Program-made: the position numbers and the translations under genes
The notes under the pieces: generated by a model
The model's database searches: none
What the model was told of the DNA's origin: nothing
Seen by the model: the letters and a program-made list of their open reading frames with translations, nothing else
Part shown: in pieces, positions 37,001-46,000 of the stretch
How the letters are laid out: every line of letters starts with the position of its first letter
How positions within the stretch are numbered: position 1 is the first letter of the stretch
Assembly: GCA_963070105.1 (NCBI GenBank)
Contig: OY718808.1
Location: forward strand, 8,171,398 to 8,235,397
Reading direction: 5' to 3'
DNA length: 64,000 nucleotides
Source: Litomosoides sigmodontis
Taxonomy: Eukaryota; Nematoda; Chromadorea; Rhabditida; Onchocercidae

Positions 37001-40000
37001 TCATTAGCTAATATATAATAAACTTTCTATTGGAAGAAAACCACGAAAAATCAAAAATTGAATGCCACAACACAGCCAGCGAAATGAAAAAACGTTTTTA
37101 AATTTGGCTTATATTTTTCAGAATTCTCACTTGATTTGGACAAGTAGCACTAATTTCCACAAAAACGGACACAACATTTGGTTCCGCTTCTTCGGTATTT
37201 CCATATGACCAAACACTCTCCTTAAAGTTCAAAAAGGTACTTCATTATAATATAACAAACAAAATTATCTCCAGCAATAAATAGGACTGTTCGATCTGCT
37301 ATTTTAAGAGAGGTCACCTCTTTTGAATGAAATGCGGGAGCAGTAAGCGTAGCTACGTTTAGACTTGCTTTGTCTTCCACAAAACTTTCATATTCAATAA
37401 CAAGCGCTTGATGTGCAACATCGTCTTTCTTCGTGAATGTCACAAAAACGTTGGTGAGCTGAAAGTGAGTAATTTAAAAGGATTATTCCAATTTTTGCGT
37501 CAGGAAAATCTTCTAGAAGCATCTAGTCAAAAGCACTTTAGTATTAAATGTTTTCACAAAAAAAGAAAATAGACAAAGCAGCTATAAGTAACTGAAAGAG
37601 ATGTCAAAGTCACACTCTGAATCAAGATTTTAAAACTTCTAAAGGAGTTACTTGTGAAGTATACCTTAAGTTTACTAGCTGCAGCAGCAATTGCAAGTAA
37701 TTCTGGAACCATTTGCCTCGCATCGACAACTGTTGTTGCATATTCACCGATCTCTTCCGGTTTGTCAACTTTGATATTTGCATGCGCTACTGCTCCATCA
37801 CTCCCGGTCGCTTCTTTAATAACCTAGAAAAGCACTATATTTGAGCTTAAATTACACTTAACAAAATTTTAAAGGAAAACAAGGATGCCCTCTTCACATC
37901 ACAATAAAGCTAACTAACAGCAAATTCAGTACAAAACTTTCTTATATTTTAAATTAGAAATGTTTTATGCAATTTTTATGCATGTAACTGCAAGTTAAAG
38001 GTCACCGCACTTGGATGTGATACTTAACATTAATTGCAGAGCAATTCAGGCGAACTCTAAATTTCTTTACTTTCTCGACTACAAATGCAACAGAGTTAAA
38101 CAATATAAAACCTTTTTCAAATTCCATACAATAGCTTCACTGAATTCTTGCAATGAACTTTGAAGTATAACGATTCGCTGATGAGCAGTAGCATTCCTTT
38201 TAGCATATTCAGTATACACTGATTCCGTGTGCAGTGAATTCGGTTTTTGTTGCAAGTGAAGGTCGGAAGTGACAAGATTCCTCACAGCGACCGATGCAAA
38301 CAAATGCATTTCCAGACATTCATGCTCCGATTCAATAACAGTTATGAAATGATCGAACATGGAATCCGGACGTCTTACGTCAACGTATACTCCTGCATGT
38401 GCTTCGAGGAATTGTCCCTGCATTTTTGCAGTTATAAATCGAACAGAATTATTTTAAACCAAACAAGGAAGAATTTTAAATTTCATATCTTTGTACAAAT
38501 TCCAGTGCTTCTATGTATGTACAAAATAATTATTAGAATGAAGTGATTTAAATAGTTATTTCTAAAGGAATGTAAGTTAACAACCTGTGTAGCCATAATG
38601 GTACTAAGAAGCTCATTAACAGCTTCAATTCTTTGAAGTTCAACAGCACCGACAGCATGAATTTTACCCTTGCTTACATGCTCCTGGAATAATAATAACA
38701 ATTACAGCATTGAAGGTACATAGATCAATTTAAGATACCTCAACATGATATCATCATCTAGTTCTTCCATAAATTTTATTGTGAATAATTGCAAAACTGT
38801 TAAGTACTAAGGCAATTATTGATTTCAAGAAATAAAAATTCTCTGCTAATAACCTTTTCGTCACGTAAGCAAGTGACTTCATGCAAAGCTCGCTGCGGCG
38901 GCTTCTCGAATACAACCGTTGCTACAACATTGATCACAACTTGATGCTGTCGTAGAACACGTTGATCGCCAATAAGAAGTATATTATTAGTTTCGATTTC
39001 TTCTTCTGCTGTTGCATATTGTGACTTAAGTCCAGATGTAGTAACGCGTTCACTTGCCGACCGTAAAATACGTGCATCGTGCTTGAAAACTGGTGATGTA
39101 CGTACTACGTTTACGTTAAAGTTGACTCCCGTTACTTCATGCTCCTTTTCAATCATTTTATGCATCGATTCACGAGTTATGATTAGAGAATCGTCATGCA
39201 CTCTACTGGTCGATGCACGGCATGAATAACCCAATGCAAAGGTTTCCGGTTGAATAGAAGTGAAATAATGATCGTACGTTTCTTCAGCGTGACTAACGTA
39301 AACATTTGAAGATACTTCCGCTTCTGTCTCTGATAAAGTGTAAGCCAGTGGAGCTTGAGTTGTTTTGTGTGTGGATTCAGACCATCCTGTAAATTTTTTA
39401 TGGCTTTACTGTTACAAGGTATGCTATATGTTACAGCGAATTTGAATGGATAAATTGAACATCCATCGTTTACATTTCTAACCACTGCTTATTGAATTAT
39501 TCCACTCTTTATCGAAATTATCTTAATTTTCAATTCAATTTTGACATTTAAATATTCCACTTCTTTTTCTCGCACGGAAAAACTTACCAAGATCCGCACT
39601 ACTCGTCACATATAAATTACACGGTAGAACTGCTTTTCCATGCTTGTTCTCAGCACAACAATAATAAGTTCCTTCATGTTTCTTCTCCACTTTCTTAATT
39701 TTCAATATGGCTTGCTTATTTACACATTTCACTTCAACCTGGCTGAAATAAACATTTGTGTAGATCATGATCATGATCATTGAATAACCAAAATTCGAAT
39801 CCTTCAATTCATTTCCTACAATCGAAATGTGCTTTTGAGTAGATTCATTCGTCTAAAAAATTCAAGATTCATACAAATACATAGACTTACACTATTAATA
39901 AATAATTAATTTGGAAAACCTGTTAAGTAAAGAATTCGAACCAAAATAATTGTAATATATTAAGCTTTCTACAGCAACAATTGCAGTAGCTATAACTTAC

Positions 40001-43000
40001 TCTGACTGCTCAAGTTTCTGTTGACCAAAGTACCACGCAACGTGTGGCTGAGGATATCCACTAATGTCTGTGTGCAACACAACAGCATCACCAATATCAA
40101 CAGTATAGCATTCAATATTTGTTTCAAATCTAAAGATAACAAGTCAAGTTAATGCCAATAAATGGAAAAGTTTGTTTTTCCGATCACATCACACGATATT
40201 GCGTTAAACAAGGTATTCACGGGATTTGTGATCATTTTAAGTATGTTCATAACGTGTAATACCTTGGTGGACATGGATATTGCTCACAGACCGATTCAAA
40301 TTCTTCCTCTTCACTCGACTGCACTTCCACATTCATTCGTCTTACTGCCGTATGAATTGCTTCATCTAGTACAACTCTAGCGACTAGATTACTTGCAACA
40401 ATTTCCGCAACTTTTACCAACAACTTATATTCTACTGAAATCAATTTGCTTTAACTGCGATTCCTAAACGATGTGAATGATAATGAAAGTGTTAAAAACA
40501 AATGATTAAACCTTCAGTCTTTCGTAGTTCAGCAGTATGGCTATACACTTCTTGACTACTGCTCACTTCCGGCTCCACCAATACTTTAACTGTTGTATCG
40601 GTGTATTTCTGAAGCATATATCCTGAATTTCTCGAGCAACAAAGTCAAGCACAACTTTGCTTAGAATTTCACAAAAAACTAACTCGTCCATTTTCAAATT
40701 TCCTATTTTTCTCTATCAGTCTTCTTTCCTCAATTTATTTTGTTATAGTTATTCCTTGAAATGTTACTATTTTCCTTATGTCTGTGATTTCGTGGAATTA
40801 TTCATAACAATTGAAGAAACGTGAAAATTGCATACTTTCTCCACATAACCAATATTATCTTGTAATCCAACTACTTCGCTATCGTTTTCCTCAATCAATG
40901 CTTCGTCACCTATTTCTCGGCTTTTCACTAACGGTTGAACATAGATAACCCTTTCTGAGCTATCGTATGCATTTTCAGCACGACATACGTATTGACCTGG
41001 AACATCAAGCAGTTCGGGGAACCAGTACTTCTAGCCAAATAATCTTTCCTTATCATATCGAAAAAGTAGTGTGAAGCACACGTACAAGAAGAAATGCTTA
41101 GCAAAATAAACGAATAAAACAGTACAACAACAATTCGTCCCACTTCAAAGCGTTGATTATCACTGAAATATTCGTTTTCATTTTGCTACTCATTAATTTA
41201 ATCCATTTCATTTCATTATTTATCTGTCTAAATCTCATTTTTTTCATTTCCTTATTTTTATCACCGATAATAACTCATTTGCATAATGATATCAGACAAC
41301 CTATACCTTCATCCCATTTGTCGACATTATATATGGTAAGAGTATACGTATCGTCATACAACTTCTTCAGGCGATACTTATCGGTGTGATGGAGACGTTC
41401 ACCACCTTTGTACCACGACACCGCAACTGGTGCTTCGCTTAGCACCTTGCAGCTCACAACTATATTACGTTCGTACTGGTCCACCATTACTTTACTAAAG
41501 CGTGGCCTTTGTGTCGCCGGATGAATCACTTTAGTTTCATCTTCCTAAACAGACCACCAGTTCGTTGAAAAATTGAATCCAATAAAGCTTCAGCTAATTC
41601 TGATTAATATGTTGAATGAAATGAATTGGCCAAATCGTAAGATTATAATTAGCATAAAGCTACCCTGTTTCATTACAAATCTGCTCAGAAATCAGATAAA
41701 GAGACGACCAGTTCGTGAAAAAGTAGAATCAAAGAGAAAATTGAATTTCCAGAGTTTTCTAATGTCTTTTATAAATCGTTCAATCGAAAGCTCAAATTTC
41801 TACCTTTTCCGCTGCTATTTCTGTTTCCACTATTTCTCTTCCTGAAACAATAATTTCAATGGCTTAAAAATATTGGAGGAAATTCGCGTAAAAAATTCCA
41901 TTCAACTAAGCAATTCATTTAACTGACTTTCAATATGAACACATGCTGAACTACTAGCGTAGCACGGTTGTTACGAGCCTTTTTGTCCTTATTCTTTCCA
42001 TTTATCGATAACAATTCAATTTTTGGCCCAGAATAGTTGTGGTAAGCTATCAAAAAATAAATTCAGAACTTTCATACATCTCTCATGTTATACCGGCAGC
42101 ACTAATATTCACTTCACAATCGCTGTTGCTTTGTCGGAAGATCAAAAGCAACCTTCCTAGTGCGTTTCATTTCTAAACTAACATTTCTAAAAAACGAAAA
42201 TCAAGAAAATTGCCAACCCTCTCGAAGAACACGTTCTGTTATAGTTTCTGTTTCCGAAATGAATTTATACACTTCTTCACGTGCTGAAAAATGATGGATA
42301 ATGTTTTTACAATAAGTTTAATAAATGAATTTCTTTCGAAAATAAAAAAAAAGGCAAAAAAAATTGAAAGATTAATCAAAAATTCCGAAAACAGAAGAAA
42401 ATATACTTTTTTAAAAAGTTTATTAAAAATATCTTTATGATAATGGAAATTTCTACCATAGAGAAGTGATGAGTTTCAGTAAATGCCCGTAACTGACCAG
42501 CGTATTCATCATCTTCAGGTAAATAAGGGCAAAAAAATACGTTAAATAAGGGAAGTGGACGTTAGTTTCATCCCAATGTTACAAACAAATGATTCTGCTC
42601 TTCTGCGCTATAAAAATTACAAAATAAATTTAAATGAGACGACTAACATGGATGAACGGTAATTTTAGCCGAGGATCTTGCAGTGCCATATTTGTTGCAC
42701 GCCATAACTGATAATTCGCCAGAATGTTTCGATAAGACTGATTTCACGCAAAGAGTAGAATCATAGAAAGTTGATCTGACATGAAATCCCGGAATCGTAT
42801 GCACGTCACGTCCGTTAAGCGTCCAGATGAACTCACATGGGCTCGATTCCGCACTGATAGCAACATGTGCGGTAAATTCATCGTTTTGTTGCAAATTTTT
42901 ATCCACCAGTACAACGTTATAATGTGGTGAGCATCGTTGCGCATCACATATTTCTGCTGGTGAAGTTGCCGGTAAGGTTCCGCTGGTAGCTAAGGTTAGC

Positions 43001-46000
43001 AATGGAGGCCTAACTGTAGTTTCGGACCATACGGCTCCGTGGACATTTGAAACTTCAACTGCGTAGTCAACATCGCATCCAATTTGCTTTCGTACAACTA
43101 GTGTGCTACTTTCCAGATCGTTAATCATCTGATGTTCAACACTATTCGACAAAAGACTACCATCCGCAAACCAGCGAAACGTGATCGGTTTCTCACCATC
43201 CACCAATACGGAAAGGCGGAATTCTTTCTCTTCGGCGTATAATTGTGTTTCGCCCGGTAACGGTTTGATAAATACAGGAACTTTTGGAACGGTTGGCCTC
43301 TCCGCTGGCTTAATAGGAATAATCTGTGCTTCCTCCGCATAATCAATAATCACTTTTGCGGAACAAGAATCCTGACCCAGTGAATTCCTAGCTACAACTT
43401 CGTAACGTCCACTTATCGGACTATGGAATGTAATTTGCGAAACATTTGGACCGAGTTCTTCAATACAGACGGATTGACTTGTTCTTACTTCAAAATTATT
43501 CAACATCCAACGGAATTCCGCTTCCGGTATTGCATCTGCAGTAACACGCAATACCAACTTCTCATTATTCGAGATTTTGAGAAGTGGAGCGAAACGTTCT
43601 ATAATTCGTGGAGCTTTAGGTAAATCATTTCGTGTTACTGTACAGGATCTCTTTCTAAGCTGGTAGTTCGGTTCGCGTTTTTCCGGCAACGCTCGAATGA
43701 TGGAAACACTGGACTCTGCTGTCCATTCTTCAGTAACTTCAGTAACCACACGGGTTGTACTGCTACAAGAACCATGAATATTAGACGCTACCATTTTATA
43801 AGTACCACTAATTGGTTTCAAAAATGTAGCCCGACTTTCGTTAACTGCTGGACTCTCAATAATCACAGATGGTGATGGTCGTACTTCAAAATTATTCTGG
43901 TACCACTTGAATTGAGATGCTGGAGATGAATCAACTTTAGATTCTAGCACAAGCTTTTCACCTGCTTTGAGACGGATTTCTGGTTCAGGCTGCTTCAGAA
44001 TGCATGGATGTTTTGGAATTCGTTCCACGACACGTTGCACTGGAATGTTAAACGTTTTGTTGTCGAAAACTTGATGCTCAGTAATTTCATTTTGTTGTTG
44101 CTGTTTTGCAGATGGCACTGTATGAATCGTAACTTCGCTTCCTGCACGAACAACTTCCCCGTAACTTTGTTCCGTCAACGATTTATGTAACATCGGTTCG
44201 ACAGGTTCAGATGGTTCATAAATACTTTTCAATACACCACTCATGACTTCTTCATATCGTTTTTCCACATAACAAGATGAATGCGGTGCTTCAGGAGTAA
44301 CAGAAACACTCTGTCCTACTAAAGGTTCATGGATTACAGGTGTCATTGGCTTCGGTAACGGTTGCGGTGGATTTGTTGCGGTCACGTAACTCACTGTACC
44401 TCTTCCTCCACCACTACTTTCTTCATTCTGTCGCATGGTATGTGTAAAATTAGATGATTGGTATGCCGTGGATGTTTCACGTCCTTCTGTAGCTCTTTCC
44501 TCGTATTTATCAGTTTCAAATGAATCTGCCGATTTGCTTAATCGCTGTTGCTCATTGACCAATTCCCATCGGTCAAATAGTTTGGTGGTAGTATACGCGG
44601 ATCCCGGATGTTCTGTGATTTCATTGGAAAGTAAACGTGATTCCTTGACCCCTTCATACTGTTTACCTTCACCATAATGCACATGTGCAGTTTGAGTGCT
44701 CGTACCGTACTTATTAGCTACTGTGACGCTGTAATTTCCGCAACGAATTGGTGGTAGACAAACAAGCGTTGAATGTTCATCATCACTGATTATTTTAACT
44801 TTCTTCGAATTTTTCAATTCAAAACCATTTACACTCCATTTAACATCTACTGCTGGAACTGATTTAAAGTAAACACTAAGCACCAAATCTTCTTCTGGCC
44901 CCACCACAACATCAGTTGGCAGTTCATATGTAAAAACTGGTTTCTCGGGTAGTAGATGTTGCGCTGTTTCGCTGTACCGTCGACGTTTCGCTGCGTGTAA
45001 TTGCTCGTTTTCCACTTCAATAAACTCTACCGAAGTCAAATACTCTCGTTCCTGATACTGCTGCTCTTTCTGCCGTTGTTGTTGTTGTTGTTGTTGTTGC
45101 AAATCATTAACATCTGCAAAATTGGTTTTACGAAGGAGAAAAAAAAAGTGAAAAGGAAAATATAGAGCAGTAGAAAATAAATTAAGAATTATGATACTTA
45201 AGAAAGTAAAAGTAACAAATAGGCTGATGAAAATTTACTAAAAATTTTCATATCATTTCAAGGCTGTCATATTTTTCTCAAAAAAATTTGAAAAAATGTA
45301 CGACTTCTACAAATGCAAGTCAAATAAAAGTTATGCTTGGTGGAATATTGGTGATGAAATTAATAAAAAAAAACCTATGCCATAATATCTCAAGCAAATA
45401 TTCACTCCACATATTTCAAACAAATTTAAATGCTTTGTTCATTAAATTTATGAATTACAGTGACAGTTAATAAAATGTCAGGAATACTATGCAAATTGCA
45501 GAAGATAGCAATTTCTCATCAGTGAACTGAAAAAGCGCTCCACTAATCAATTTCTACTTCGGCAATGCCACATTGAATTTTTCGGATGAAAAATAAACGA
45601 ACTATCTTCGAAATTGCGAACGGTGCTCATGTCATACGGATGATCAATTTGTCTCGGTAAGCTTGTGGAGCGCTGATAATAGCTACTTTCTTCGTAACAA
45701 TCAACCATTCTACACACCGACGATGCTCGTCCTTTGTCTTCCGAGAATGGCGCTTCACCTGTAACGTTTATAAATTTTATAATACTTCTAATCAGCTTAT
45801 GACAGAAAAAAGACTTCTCATACAAAATAAAACATTTAAAAACTGGAATTAATTTAGGTTTTCAATTAATTATGAAATTAAAATAGTATGTAATAAACTT
45901 CTTACGGCGTTCAGATGCAGCGTAGGACGAGTGATAATGCATACGATTGTCGGGGAGTGGCGGCAGTTGTGTTTGATGATGCATAATTTCTGCAAGGTTT

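Noticed and set aside
42643..42648. TAG at the end of the five-Ig exon as a gene end
   Set aside because: A donor at the same place joins downstream exons in phase. A short isoform cannot be excluded.
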